Part shown: positions 44,419 to 56,408 of the stretch, piece after piece
Position numbering within the stretch: the stretch's first letter is position 1
How the letters are laid out: every line of letters starts with the position of its first letter
From: Cyclaneusma minus
Lineage: Eukaryota; Ascomycota; Leotiomycetes; Marthamycetales; Marthamycetaceae
Length of the DNA stretch: 64,000 bases
Direction of reading: 5' to 3'
NCBI GenBank assembly: GCA_037179335.1
Contig: JAKZHN010000054.1
Coordinates: 1 to 64,000, forward strand
The notes under the pieces: model-generated
Databases searched by the model: none
The model's input: only the letters and a program-made list of their open reading frames with translations
What the model was told of the DNA's origin: nothing
Position numbers and translations under genes: made by a program

Positions 44419-45563
44419 ATGCAGCAGGGCATGGCAGCCGGCGGGTCACCTGCTGTTCAACCAGCAGGCCGTCCCCGCCATCGCCTTACTCGCAGCATCA
44501 CGGAAACACCTCCCAAGTCGAAGTCTCACGTTCCTGTCCCTTCAAACGTCAATTTGCACGGAGGACACCACGGCCACCACCATTTGCACTTGCACCGGCA
44601 TCGTGGAGAGCATAGGGGAGACCGCCTCGAACCGCAGGCCTCTCAACCGAATTTGCAGCCTTCGAGCTCCGGAGTGGCCGAAAGGAGACCTAGTGACATC
44701 CATACGCCGGACGGGAGTCGTGCTGGCAGCCGGAGGGCAAGTTCGGTGATGGATATCAGTCCCATTACCGGCTTACTGAACGAGAGGCGACCTGTGAAAG
44801 AGGGCGAAGTGCAAGCCGAGCAGCAGAAGGCAGCCCTTCAAGCAGCGTGTGTGCTCCTTGAATACCCTTGGCCGATGTTACAACATTTTGAGCTTACATT
44901 TGCTTCTTTAGTGAACTCAACAACACCGTTCTCGATCTCAACAAACTATCTCACAACACTACTCAGCGTCTCGACAGCACCTACTACTCGGTTTTGGAGA
45001 AGCTAGAACAGCTTACAAGCACAATATCTTCGCTGAAAGAGCTATCAGCAGCTTCCAGGGCGCTGACCGCAGACTTCAAAACCGAATCTGAAGAAATCGT
45101 TTCCGAAAACACGGGCCAGCTCGAGACGCTTGAGCAAGGCTTTGTCGAAAAAGAACAGCGCATCGACAGTCTCGTCGCGCGCATCACCAACAGCCACACA
45201 CGGGTCCACGGACTCGGCGAGCGCGTGGAAGTTGTCAAAGCCAAAGTCGAAACCTGGGAAGCCGCGGAAGAAGAATGGCAGGAGCAGACGCGGAAGCGTT
45301 TGCGCATCCTCTGGGGGGTGATTGCAGTCGTTATTCTGGTATTTGTTGGTTTGTTGATCTTTGAGTACGCGCCGGCATCGAGGGTGCGGGAGGTGCACGA
45401 GAGTGCGAAGAACATGAGCAGTGCGGTTTCGCAGATTGAGACGGATATCAGTGAGATGGGGGCGAACTCGAGGAAGAGTGCGGAGGAGGCGCTGGAGATA
45501 CTGCGGGGGCCTGCAGAGGAGTTAGCGGAGGAGCCTAGATTGAGGGCCTTCGACGAGCTGTGA
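44419..45563 (+). CDS. Unrecognised coiled-coil protein with one membrane segment
   Basis: Function not recognised. Two exons, 44419-44846 and 44912-45563, with a 65-bp intron; 359 residues. Residues 1-120 are disordered and His/Pro/Ser-rich, with a His cluster (GGHHGHHHLHLHRHRGEHRG) at about residues 48-68. After SVMDISPITGLLNERRP comes a long coiled coil (about 125-270) with heptad-like Leu/Ile spacing. A single membrane span at about 273-295 (LWGVIAVVILVFVGLLIFEY) follows, then a short second helical tail. A coiled coil plus one tail-side membrane span would fit a tethering or SNARE-like organelle protein, but I see no SNARE layer residue. Intron join QAA|ELNNTVLDLNKLSHN is in frame. The start codon is uncertain; a later ATG at 44434 is possible. 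Confidence 0.75.
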
Positions 45564-46095
45564 GACCGAGGACGGCCAAAGTCGATTTTTTGGTTCGAAA
45601 GGAGTATTCATGGTTTATGGTTCAAGATTCCAAGTATAAGATACCCCCAAAAGTTTGCATTATTTGCTTAGAAGATTTTCGACAGGGTCTGATAGCTTCA
45701 ACCCCAGAAATTTTGTCGGTTTCCACAAATGCTCCGGCGAAGAATCTTCGAGTTGAAAAGAATGATAGATTGTTTATTACCGAAAAAACTGCTTCATTTA
45801 TACGATAAGCAGATTACTGGCAAAAGCAGAAAGCAGCAATTGCTTCTGTCCTCTCCACACATCTCTCTAACCCCCTGTAACCTCAACCAGCTGATCTGTT
45901 CCTCTCCGCGGACAACCCTAGCCTTTCGTTTGTCTCTTGGCCTCCGTTGCCAGATTACGACCAAGTTTGTTTTTCCTTCCGATAAAGAAGGAACCGAGGA
46001 ATCATTATCCCCCCAAGCTCTGGGCTCCATCCAAGGGCCTTTGGAGATGTCCCAGCAACGCCGCTATCGCGAGAAAGCACGCTCACGCTTTTCTC
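45564..46095. other. Intergenic, no gene seen
   Basis: 532 bp between the coiled-coil gene and the small secreted protein gene. Overlapping frames on both strands (45729-46211, 45794-46030) have no recognisable character. Confidence 0.4.
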
Positions 46096-46528
46096 CTACC
46101 GGCTTCCACGCATACTCCTTATCATCTCTAAGCTCTGCTGGCTCCTCGGTATCCTTTCCGTCAAATCATCAGCCCTGGCCTGTGGATCCACACTCCTGGT
46201 GCCTTTCGTAAGCTGCCTGTTTCCAAACCGTTAGCATACATCTATTTGCAGACTCCGACAGTTCAGATATTTCGTCACAGCATGAGATACAGAACAAACA
46301 CGAAAAAGAGCTAGCACAGGAACCGAGGCATAAAACTTACGGGTTGACAACCCTCGCATTAGTGAGTTCTGGAACTTCGGGCGCTTCTGGTGCAGCCGCT
46401 GGTACAGCTTCTAGCGCGTTTGGGGCCCCATGGGGAGCGGCATCTAGAGGAATGGCCACGGGGGCGGCGGAAATGGATAGGAAGAGCGCGAACAGGGACA
46501 GGGTGAGGAGGGACGTGGAGAGCTGCAT
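46096..46528 (-). CDS. Small secreted cysteine-free protein
   Basis: A 102-residue protein of unknown function. Exon 1, 46528-46341, encodes a clear signal peptide (LSTSLLTLSLFALFLSISAA) with cleavage likely near residues 21-22, then an Ala/Pro/Glu-rich stretch. Read without splicing the frame stops after 63 residues, but that stop lies in a perfect donor (CC|GTAAGT). A 124-bp intron ends at a CAG 14 nt after GCTAAC, and exon 2 (46216-46096) adds 39 basic, Arg-rich residues. The mature protein has no cysteine, so it is not a typical cysteine-rich effector. Dibasic sites are few, so a peptide precursor is possible but unsupported. The second exon is the uncertain part. Confidence 0.6.
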
Positions 46529-48105
46529 CGTGGGCGGGAGATTGACTGGCGATCGGCAGTTTAGATCGCGATAGATTTGCGTTCAGAGCCGCTGGGACAG
46601 ATCCTAGTCTTGAAAGTGTATAGTAGGTGATTCGAGTTTTCTCTGGCAGTCTGGACCGTGAAAGACTCCGGCTAGCGTTGAGTTTCTGGTGGTTGTGACG
46701 GGGTATTCAGACCAGCTGGTTGAGAACTGGGAATCGAAAGATGATGTAGAAATGGAGAGTTGCCTCTGATGTAATCGTAGGAATTGAGAGGGGAACGGAA
46801 GGGGGAGATGGACAAAGGAAGGGTGAAGCTGGGCCATATATTGGTCTCACGTTCTTCGCATTTCTCGCCTGTTCAAAGGGATGGGAAAGATAACGCGAGC
46901 GGTACCCCCCTTTGCATTCCAGCATTTGAGACGTCTTCCGCTCCACCAAGCGACGATCATGATGAAACAGAGCTTCATTGTCAAGCCTCTCGCCCTTCAG
47001 TATCTTGGTAGTGTTTCCGGTGATCGGTTCCAGTTGCACGAGCCCTCAAGATGATGAGATCTTCTAACCTGGGGTGCCGCAACACTGCATTTTCGAAGCA
47101 CAGAAATCTCGGGAAGAATTTAGATGAAAAGCCATAAAGGGGTCGAAATTTGGAACCGACATGGAGCGAATAGACTTCGATGTTCGCTGGGACAGGCGAA
47201 GTGGGAAGCCTGGAGGTTTGTGGTCTTTGTGGATGCTGGGGTCAGCTCTTCGGGTCTGCGCACCGACGTTACGGGAGGGGCGAAACAGGTTAGGTTTGAT
47301 GAACCGCTTGGAAGAGGTGATGCCTGTGACTTTCGAGACTCCAAGCTTATTGATACTAGAATTTGGGGACGTTTTAAATGGCTTATCTTCTGTTGTACGC
47401 TTTGTTGGTTGGTGTTATGCGGAATATACTGGGGGACAAGGGGTTAGCTTTACGTTCAGTCAAGTAAGGGGTGGGTGAAGATGTTGGGGGGGGGGGGGAG
47501 AAAATCCAAAGAACTGGGAAAAATCAAAGTACTCGAAAATATTCGAAGTATTTTGGATTTCCACAGTAACTGAGTATTCAGAGTAACCAGGGATATTCCT
47601 GATCACTGAGAATATTCAGAGTGACTAGGAATATTCAAAGTAATCATGAATATCCAAAAGTATTCGGGATATCCAAAGTACAGAACATGCGACTTCGAAA
47701 CTGGTGGTGAAGATTGATGTCGACCATGCAAGCGAGACCGTCTTGATACTTGACTAGGTGTCGGGGAAAAAAATCCTCGGAAAGAAACACCTATAGTTTG
47801 TAGCCTGTAGGTGTGTCTGTGGCGGTTTCCAGAAATCAGCGACCGTCGATAATCTGCACTGCCCCTGTTCACACCAATGAGCACCAGTTCCGAGTTGAGA
47901 GTTTCAGAGTATTGTAACCCCTGAGCAGATAGAGTCTCGTACACAGGTTTGGGATTTGAGAAACATGGGCGCTTTTCAGACTTCAGCAAATGTGAATAAC
48001 GGCAAATCCTTTGGATTCATCGATGTAGGAAACCCCACAAGCATTTCCGGTACGCCTTGACCATGCCTCCCACCCTTAACATACAATATCCATATACAGT
48101 AGACG
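46529..48105. other. Long intergenic region
   Basis: 1577 bp with no convincing gene. Frames at 46604-46837, 47124-47478 and 47603-47989 lack recognisable character. A 13-base G run is at about 47486-47498, followed by the 19-bp array listed separately. The left 300 bp are the promoter of the small secreted protein gene. Confidence 0.45.
47510..47690. repeat. 19-bp minisatellite array
   Basis: Units such as AGTGACTAGGAATATTCAA, AGTAATCATGAATATCCAA and AAGTATTCGGGATATCCAA follow at 19-bp steps at the right end, with more diverged units to the left. No inverted-repeat ends are visible. It starts directly after a G homopolymer. Confidence 0.8.
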
Positions 48106-49558
48106 CTAAAGCTCATCTTTGTACTGCTCCTGGCTCCCTTCGTACTCATCGCTATCATAGTCCTCATCGTCCTCGTCATCCACCGTGCCAACAATTTCTC
48201 GCGCATCGCCACCTGGCACATCAATAACCTCAAGCTTCCACCCCTTGTCACCAGCTATTTTCTCCAACTCCTGTATGAGCCTCTCCACAACCTCTGGTTC
48301 AATATCCAGCTTCTCCAGTTCCTGGTCGGTGATAATCTCGCTCTGCTCGCTCTTCCCTTTCGAAGAAGCAATCAATTCTCTCACGGGATTTTGAACCATC
48401 GGATTCCAGTTCTTGGGCATCGCTAGTCGCTGTCCGTCCTTGCCAACGTATTTTCCGCCTCCGACAACCGTGCCTCCAATCACGAGCGGCGCTGATTCGG
48501 ATTTGGATGATTTCAACTCCAGTTCGGCCTGCGCCGCTTTCTTCTCTTTCCACTCCTCGATGGCGTCGTCACCGACAATCTGACGACAGGCGATTATGTT
48601 GGATTTGTTCTCCTTGGGCGGCATAAAAGCAACATCGTTACAGAGGCGCGGCGTATAGACAACCATCAAATATGCACAAGTGGTAATCTCCTTGATATAA
48701 CCAATCTTGTCGGCAGTATGCGGACTGCAGTGATACTGAATTTCGATTCTCCGCGGCTTTCCGGTAAGATCGCAGGTCGTTCCTCCTTCCATTCTCTGCA
48801 CCAAATATCGCACGTCGCCCTTGGCTTGTAGTTCTGTGGTAGGGGGCCCAAGCTTCTTGCCCTTGTGGACTTCGATGTCTTTGCCCCATTCATCCTCATT
48901 TCCGTGGATTTCCGGGTGCGCTCTACCCAGAACATAGGCATCAGTCGACTCGTCTCGTTGTGGAGGATATGGATTGGCGGGATTCGGAGGTAGTTGGTGG
49001 TATTGGGTGACTTCGGAGTTGTAGCAGAACGAGTATGACCACCAGCCGGAGATGAAGTATAAGCAGTTGCCTTCCAGATCTTGTAAAAGCTCCCAGCCTC
49101 GATCTGTTGCGCGGGCAAGCTCCTTCTGCTCTTCGGCTCGCGCTTCGGCTTCTGATGTCTCGTTCCTTGGAGGGGTCTCGACAATCGGAATCGAGCAAAT
49201 GTACCTTTCGCCGTTCAGCCACATGGATTCGTGGATCTGCTTTGTGGAATCCGGACGATCATGGTCGGTGCCGTGGTCGAATTGTCGGTGCGATTGGACA
49301 GCCGCATTGGACTCAAAGCCGTCCAAGCCTATGCCGCTGCGTTGCTTTAGGAGCAGGTGAATGGCCTCGTGCTCGGAGATGTAGGAATCTGAAAAGACTA
49401 CCTCATACTTGGGCTATGGTCAGTTCACATGTTGGTGAGTCTGCAAGGCTGAGCTTACGTACCTGAGGATAGGCCAGCAGGTCGTCGTGGACGCTGAAGA
49501 CGGCTTGGCTTGCAAGAGCAAGCCCCGCAGTCAGTAAGACTGTAGTCAGTCGCCACAT
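48106..49558 (-). CDS. YOS9: ER quality-control lectin Yos9/OS-9
   Basis: Recognises trimmed N-glycans on misfolded proteins and delivers them to the Hrd1 ubiquitin ligase in ER-associated degradation. Exon 1 (49558-49463) encodes a signal peptide, MWRLTTVLLTAGLALASQAV, and the conserved FSVHDDLLAYPQ. Exon 2 is about 49407-48106, joined at an AAG acceptor to give PQ|YEVVFSDSYISEHEA; a TAG six bases earlier is also in frame and would add Pro-Lys. The protein is 465 (or 467) residues. The MRH lectin domain (about residues 140-290) has the double tryptophan and nearby ligand region GWWSYSFCYN...VTQYH, paired cysteines (TCDLTG, YHCSPH, TTCAYLMVVYTPRLC) and RIEIQYHC. The C-terminus is acidic and ends in KDEL, an ER retrieval signal. 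Confidence 0.95.
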
Positions 49559-51525
49559 CTTGTTGCCATATGTGGCACCTTCATGGGCGAGAAGGGGTGT
49601 TTGAACGGCGTTGAACTTCCACCTTTGAAGCTCAAGGTGGCTTGATTATCAGTCGGAGGATAATAATAATTCCGTTCCGGTCAGGGACGTTCTCCGGTCG
49701 TCTCTCCAAACAACTTGGTTTTTTTCTCTAAACACTATAAACATGCTGAATGATTATGAAATATGAATATTCTTGGTTACTGAGAATACTCCTGAATCCT
49801 GATTATATTACTGAGAACATATGCCCCTGATTATTTGAGGGAATTCAAATACTGAGCATACTCCTGACCGCTGAGGGTGGTCCAGTCACCGAGAAAATCC
49901 TGATCGCCGAGATTAGTATTCCTGGTTGTTGAGAATACTCTTGATTACTGGGGATATGGTTGGTGATTGAGAATATGCTTGAAGACCCATACGGCAAGGA
50001 CAGTCACTTCAATGCCTACGGCTACGGCTGTCGCCTAGAGTAGTGGTGCCCTGCAGGACAGGATGAGGCTGAGTTGGTGATACAGACAGGATCTCGTGCA
50101 GGAGGTGGTGACGAGTCTGTTTCCTGTCTCGTTTGCTTGGGTCTCACTCGCTGTCCAGCTCACTCGTTCTGGCATCCGACTCGCTCGACTCGGAAACTGG
50201 GCAACGGCAGGCCTGGGACACCTTGCGATCCAACGACGCCCACAGCCCGCTTTTCTCGCTCAATCACCAAGCTCACACGGTGGGCGGGTGTGCGCCTCTG
50301 CAGCTGGATCAATAAAAAGCTGTGTGGCACAAGGTGTGCCCAGTACTCGTTGGCATCGTCTCCGTCGAGAGCGTCCACACCAAGCTACGAGGGACCTGGA
50401 TAGCTGATGAAAGGACCAAGGGTGGTCAGTTCATTCAGAACATCCTCCTCCTCTTTCTCATCCCCGGGCAGCTTTAACTGCAGGATATCCAAGCTTGACT
50501 TTTCCAAGCAAAAAGATGGTGCGAAGCTCCGGCGCAATGGTTTTCTGATCGCCACGTTGGATGCAAGGAACGTGGATCGTCACTCGGGCTCATGAACGAC
50601 TGGAAATAGGAACTCTGGCAGGATAACAGGTGGCAGCCGGCAGCGATGTCCTATGTGTTCCTGATCTTGCCAGCCAACTAGGCACATGAGCCAACAGTCT
50701 AGTTCCATCGCGGCATTTGATTTCTTCTCCAGATGTCTGCTGCGTCATCCAATAGATGCCGAGACAGATCGTCATTGGAGAAGAGCGAGCTTGAGGGCAG
50801 AGCCGCGCTTGGCCGTCTCCGAGGTGCTTACTGAGTCAGTCCTCTCGTCGGGCGTGGGGTGCAGACGTAGGCCATGCATTTCGAGCAGCGAACCATGGCC
50901 CACTACGTGGTATCCAATTCCGGGCGTGGTGGGCGCCGAAGCTGAGTCGCATTTGAGCAGTGGCCAGTGGCATTGAGACGGCCTGCTTCGATGGCGCCTG
51001 ATTGGCTGCCCTGCTTGACGTACCCCGGCGCGCACTCTGGCCGGGGATGGTGGGTTTGGCAGCGCTGTCGGGCGTCGATCCTGGAGTTCAGCCGTGGGCG
51101 CGGGTGCACATGCGCTGAATCGCTGCTGGCGCTGGGGGCAGGATGAGGCCCGCCTTGCTGCTGCCTCTTCGCGCTAAGGATATGCCCCCAGCGGCCAGCA
51201 AACCCCTGCTCTGCACCGCTGCACCCTGCTCGCTGAATCGCTGGGCACCGCGCCAGCTGGATACAAAGGTGAGCTGGCTCGCATGGTCAAGACTGCTCCA
51301 TTTCGCCTCATTTATCTTCTGCTCGCCAACCGCAACTCTCTGACTTCCCCCTCCCAACTTTGATCTTCACGAACTCGGGCCTCTGTACCAACTCTGTACT
51401 CGCACCGGTAAGCGACAAACGCTATGGCTTTGCTTAATGGCCCAGCACTAACCATGAGGCTGTAGCTGTATCTGCAATCCATCTCGACCACATCTTTGTA
51501 CCATTGTTGCAAAAGCTTGGACATC
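49559..51525. other. Long intergenic region upstream of the zinc-finger gene
   Basis: 1967 bp. It contains the 19-bp array listed at 49745-49985 and then a GC-rich stretch (about 50700-51360). Open frames there (50074-50403, 50772-51035, 51088-51357) overlap on both strands as expected from GC-rich DNA, and none has protein character. A long leader or promoter for the regulator downstream is plausible. Confidence 0.45.
49745..49985. repeat. 19-bp minisatellite array, diverged
   Basis: Units such as TGGTTACTGAGAATACTCC, TGGTTGTTGAGAATACTCT, TGATTACTGGGGATATGGT and TGGTGATTGAGAATATGCT recur, mostly at 19-bp steps with some indels in the middle. Same family and orientation as at 47510-47690. 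Confidence 0.75.
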
Positions 51526-53573
51526 ATGCCCACAGACAACATAGCAAACGCCGACGTCGACGAGGTCGAGGTGCAGCAGCTGCTGGAGCAACAAGCTGCC
51601 ATACAGGCCCGCCTGGCTGCTATCATGCCTTCTCACTCCTCCTCCGCCTCAAGTCTCCATGGCCGGACGCCTATTCACAAGCAGCGTCACCAGCGCCATG
51701 GAGCCCGCAGTCTCTCCATCGGTGGCCCATTACCGTCCCAACGTACTCCAATTGTATGACCTTTTCTTTGGTCTCGTCCCTCTACAACTCAGCCTCTAAT
51801 GCCCCACAGGTGCAGAGTATACATGCTGCCATTGACCGCCCACGCCATTTCTCACAGCAAGCTACCGTTACTGCCGCTGCTCCGAGCATGAGCCGCGCTG
51901 CATCGCATGGCCTTATTTCACCCAGGACTGGAGTCAATCCCTTCTCAAGCAACGGCCGCTCGGTGCCTCCTCCAGTTCAGTCATCAGACGTCCGGATCGA
52001 CAACTCCATGGTTGATAATTGGGCAGCAAACCAAGATCAACCCCTCAGCCTTTTCACCCTCGCCCATCAATCAGCCTCTCAATATAGCCCACCACAGGCC
52101 CCAATGCAAAATGACTTCAACAACGATCTCCAGATGGAAGACCCTGCCGCTTGGCTTCAGCGTACCGATCCTTCTATGACATCGATAGCCCCATCTCCAA
52201 CCATGATGATGGGTTCCCAGAACTTCGACTCTAATAACCAAGATCTGTCTGCTCTGCAACAGACCAGTGCCTTCTCGTCGCCGTGTACTCCAGCTAGCGA
52301 GACACTGACAAACGCTACAACTATTACTAGCGATGAGATGAGTCGTCAAAACAGCGGGTTCTCCGACTTTCCCATTCGGGGCGGTCTTCAAATGCTAAAA
52401 GTCGGCTCCCATAACTCGACTTTCACCGACAACTACCTAGATGAGAATGTCGTCGATCTGAGTCCTTTTGGCTCGTCCCCGGTTATGATCTGTTCCTCGT
52501 CAGATGAACAGTCTCGGTTACTTGTTGGTGCCGGAGGTGTCGGCCAAGATTCCAATTTCTCCCCTTATATTGGGTCGCTCGATGCTGGTCAATCGTTGTA
52601 CCCGCCATATGCTGCCGAGATAATGCAGCGAACCGATTCTCTCGACAGCAACGCTTCCTGTTCCTCCACCTCTTCGACGGCTGCTCGGTCAAAAGAGCAG
52701 CTTAAGCGTCAGATCCAACTCGCTTCCCGGCCCCTGGCCCCCAAGGCTGGCACCGACGAGACGCCGATGTCACGCCAAGCCTCCTCGCAGTTGATGGTTC
52801 GGATTCCATCGAACGACGGTTCCGATGACAAGCTAGTTGCCCAAATTCCCAAAGCCCCCTACCAGCGACCTAAACATGAGCGTGTCTACTGCGTACAGTG
52901 TTCTGAGTTCCCTGACGGCTTCCGTGGCGAGCATGAACTGAGACGTCACGTTGATCGACAACACAAGCCGCTCGTGAAGAAATTTGTCTGCATCGAGCCT
53001 ACCGATCGGTCAACAGACCACCCCACACCACTTGTACCCCTGTCTAAGTGCAAGGCTTGTGCGACTCAAAAGAAGCGTTATGGTGCATACTACAACGCCG
53101 CCGCTCATCTGAGAAGAGCTCATTTTAATCCTAAGGCTCGCGGGCGCGGCAAAAACGCTAAGGCCGATGGCAAGCAAGAAAAACGAGGTGGAAAGGGTGG
53201 AGGAGACTGGCCCGATATGAACGAGCTGAAGCATTGGATGAAGGAGGTGATGGAAGAGGCGACCGAGAACCAACCACAAGACGACGGCGAGGTCAATGAC
53301 GAGAAGGTTGACCATCCTTTCGACAACAACCACATGGTGCCCAACCTCAACTTCGAACAAGTCGCCGCACCCCCAATCATCGGCCTCTACCCGACATCGA
53401 ATCTCAACTATCAGAGCCATCAGCTCAACGTTTGTCAACCGATACCATTCGATCAAAGCCAAGGCTTTGACCAGTTTGGCTTGATGCATGGCATGCCATA
53501 CATCGACCATTTTCCTCAGCATCTCAATGACCAAGCACTTGGTCAGAATTTTGTTCCATTTCCAATCATGTAA
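51526..53573 (+). CDS. Fungal zinc-finger regulator-like protein
   Basis: Probably a nuclear transcription regulator of a fungus-specific family whose role I cannot name. Two exons, 51526-51753 and 51810-53573, with a 56-bp intron; the spliced protein has 663 residues. The ATG at 51526 starts MPTDNIANADVDEVEVQQLL, a short helix (VQQLLEQQAAIQARLAAI). A long Ser/Gln/Asn-rich disordered region fills about residues 40-430. The zinc-binding part is at about 450-540: a C-x2-C ... H-x4-H finger (YCVQCSEFPDGF, then HELRRHVDRQH), and a second C-x2-C (KCKACATQKKRYGAYY) with AHLRRAHF. A basic Gly/Lys patch and an acidic helix follow. The finger spacing is longer than classical C2H2. Confidence 0.82.
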
Positions 53574-54429
53574 TTTCCTTGTAATCTTACCCCGTCTCCT
53601 TCTCTCTCAAGCATCAGCTCTCGTAAGGCATTTCCATACCCTTCAAGTCCTACCGATGAGTACACTTTTTGCATATTGCAGACGTTGGATGTCTAAAGAA
53701 AAACAGCGTTGGCGTTCGAGCTGTCGATGGTCCTCTTACTCTTTTCACGATGTCATGAATAATGTAATGTCTCCTTCAGCTTGTTTTCTTTTAAACGTTA
53801 TGTACGAGATACCATGCGCCGACTCTTGGACTACTCTGAGAGTATCCCTGTCGTGCACACAGTTAGCTGATGAGCATGCTCATCGACTCGATAATAGTCT
53901 GTTCTATTAATATACGAGTCATCAACATACACACTCAAACATGGTATCACTGCAAACTATGAAGAATGTGGTTTGTGAAGTAAGCATTTGACGATACATC
54001 TCATGGATTTGGGCATTCTTCGTGCTAAATTCTGGAGTTATCCCCTTGATGCACCCTAATACTCTCCACCAAACACATGGCTGATACCAGAAATTCCTCA
54101 CATGCTCATTCTCCCGCAGCTGCCTGCTCTCAATTCGCAAGCTTGCTAGGAGCCACACAGCAATCATTAATTACCTAAGTGTCTTGGGAAGACTAAAGCC
54201 AAGCCCGCAAGTCGCGACACGCCAAATTCCCAAGCTCCCGCAAATAGTTCTATATGGTATCCCAGAAGCTCGCTTGATTCATCGCCTTTAGTCCTCTGTC
54301 CTCCAACACCAAAAAGAAACATTGCAGTTTTCGAAAACAAAGGCCAAGATAACTCGTAGAAAAAAGGGGGCCTATTACCTTAACCATGGAACTAAACGCT
54401 TCGCTCATCACCCACAAAGTCCGCCAGTA
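53574..54429. other. Convergent intergenic spacer
   Basis: 856 bp between two convergent genes. The frames at 53488-53910 and 53922-54167 have no recognisable character. Likely 3' UTR sequence of both neighbours. Confidence 0.45.
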
Positions 54430-56408
54430 TTAAATATTCGCGCTGCCCTCGCCCTCGCCCCACGGCTGCGCCGGTCTCGCCGGCCTATACGGGCGATAAC
54501 TCTGCGATCTCGTCGGTGAACTCCCTGCCATAGCAGGAAGGGAGCAAATACTCGAAGCCATGTTGCTAAGACTGTGACCTGCTGTGTTTTCGCTGTTCTG
54601 ACCGGGAGATCCATAGCTGTGGCCATCGTAGCGCACTTCGGAATGTTCGGGGATAGTGGCATATGGACCGCCGAATGTTGAGGAGCGCGTGAAAGGAGAA
54701 GGCCCTGCGTGGCCGGATTGCAAAGGAGAGTAGGATGATTGGGCGTGGGTGGGGCTATTGGGGTTGGAGTGGCGGGATGGAGGGGGGAGGTTACTGGTGG
54801 AGAGACTGACACTGGCATCAGCATGTGGGTTATAGCTGGAATAGTTGTGCGGAGGCGCGTCTACCGTGGAGTAACGGCTGGTTAGGTCACGACCTCGATC
54901 AGGAAGTTGCGTGCGGTTCCATGGGTCGGTGGTGTCGGCTTCCTCAAAGGGGTTCTGTGGGATGCTGTTGGGTGAAACGGGATCTTCTTCTGGGTGCGAG
55001 GCGTGGTTGTCGAGTGGGGGCGATTCGAGGAAGGGGTTGTAGACGGGGACGCCGCCTATCTCCCCTTCGCCGCGCTCGAGATCGCGATCTGCGTTGAGCA
55101 TGGAGAGGCGTTGGCTGGTGCGATTTTCGGCGGCGTTGCGTTCTGCATCTGTTGTTTCGACTGCTGAGGTGACCCCATTGGCGGCTTGGGAATTGTTCTT
55201 CTTCTCGGGCAGTGGAGGTGGCTTCCAGAAGTAACCTAAAGCCTTGATAAGCACGTGGTGCCTGACCCAGACCGATATGTGGGTAACATATTTATACGTA
55301 CCAATATTGGTGCCAAAGAGGTAGACACCGTTGTCCTGTGATTTACGGCGGACGGGCTTCTCTCGGATCTCTGGAGGAGCATTAGGGTTATAGAAGTGAC
55401 CTATTCACATGTCAGTCGATCATGTATATACAGTAGTAAGAAGGAGTCATATTGCCGGACCGCAGATTGTTCAGAGCGGTCGTGTAAACTTACCGATCTT
55501 GGCTCCAAAGACGTATAAGTGGTTGTCGTGATCCAAATTCCTGCCATTTGGAGAGCTTTTCTGTGCCTTCCATTTTTCTTTCAACACCTCATCATGGCGG
55601 GGCCCAGAAGCGGCAGCAGCAGCAGCTCCAGCTCCGACACCAGCTGCGACGGCCGCAACCTCTCCACCCGTCATACTCATTTCACCACCGCCACCAACGG
55701 AGCCGTCGATTCCATGACCAGTTCCAGCGCCAGCACCGTCTCCTCCTTGAGCCTCCTCAAGAGCACGAGCGGCCTCGGCTTGCCTCATTCTCTGTGCTCT
55801 GGCAGCCGCAATTTTCTTTGCCTTCCGTCGCCTGAAGCAGATGAAGCCCAAGACGATGATGATAATGGCGGCAACGACACCAACAACAGCTCCAACAATC
55901 GTTCCAGTGTTGTCCGAGCTACTTGAGCTGCTCGAGCTTGTTGTAGCAGCCGGTGCCGCTGATGTGGTTGAAGAGGATGTCGAAGACGTCGGGGTACTTG
56001 TGATAGAACTTGATAGAGATGATGTCATGGAAGATAGTGAAGAGGAAGAGAGAGTTGAGGTGGAAAAGGTCGAAGCAGTGCTGACGACCGTGGGTGCTTG
56101 TGAAGACGATGACAGCGTAGTGGAGACAGTAGTACTGGTTGTTGTTGATCCGATGCTCGAGCTCACACTAGAAGTCACCAAGGCAATAGTCGTTGATGCT
56201 TCAGACAGAACCGACGAAGCTGCCGCCGCGAAATGTGGGCAACCGCCAAAATCGCAAGGCTTGAAGAGATGTTGTTAACCCAAGAGGCCTTGAACGTCTT
56301 GGAAAGGTTGGGATAGTATCAGACAAAACTTACATTGACGGCACAACATCCTTGATAAATAGTAGGGCATTCGTCCGTATAGTTGTACTGATTGTCAGGA
56401 CAAGACAT
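54430..56408 (-). CDS. Ser/Thr-rich single-pass membrane protein with Cys-rich head
   Basis: A plasma-membrane sensor-like protein of unknown function. Four exons: 56408-56334, 56259-55494, 55400-55302 and 55235-54430, with introns of 74, 93 and 66 bp; 581 residues. The head carries a small cysteine cluster (GCCAVNPCDFGGCP) assembled across the first intron, whose acceptor is AAG. A mucin-like Ser/Thr stretch (about residues 40-125) precedes one membrane span (IVGAVVGVVAAIIIIVLGFI) and a basic stop-transfer RRRKAKK. In the cytoplasmic tail a motif occurs twice, split exactly by introns: YVFGAKIGHFYNP and YLFGTNIGYFWKP. The rest is Pro/Ser/Asn-rich and disordered. No signal peptide is visible, so a type III topology or a missed upstream exon is possible. 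The layout resembles Mid2/Wsc-like sensors. Confidence 0.8.

Noticed and set aside
50074..51357. Several overlapping frames in the GC-rich intergenic region
   Set aside because: They occur on both strands at once and have no domain-like composition, as expected of GC-rich noncoding DNA.
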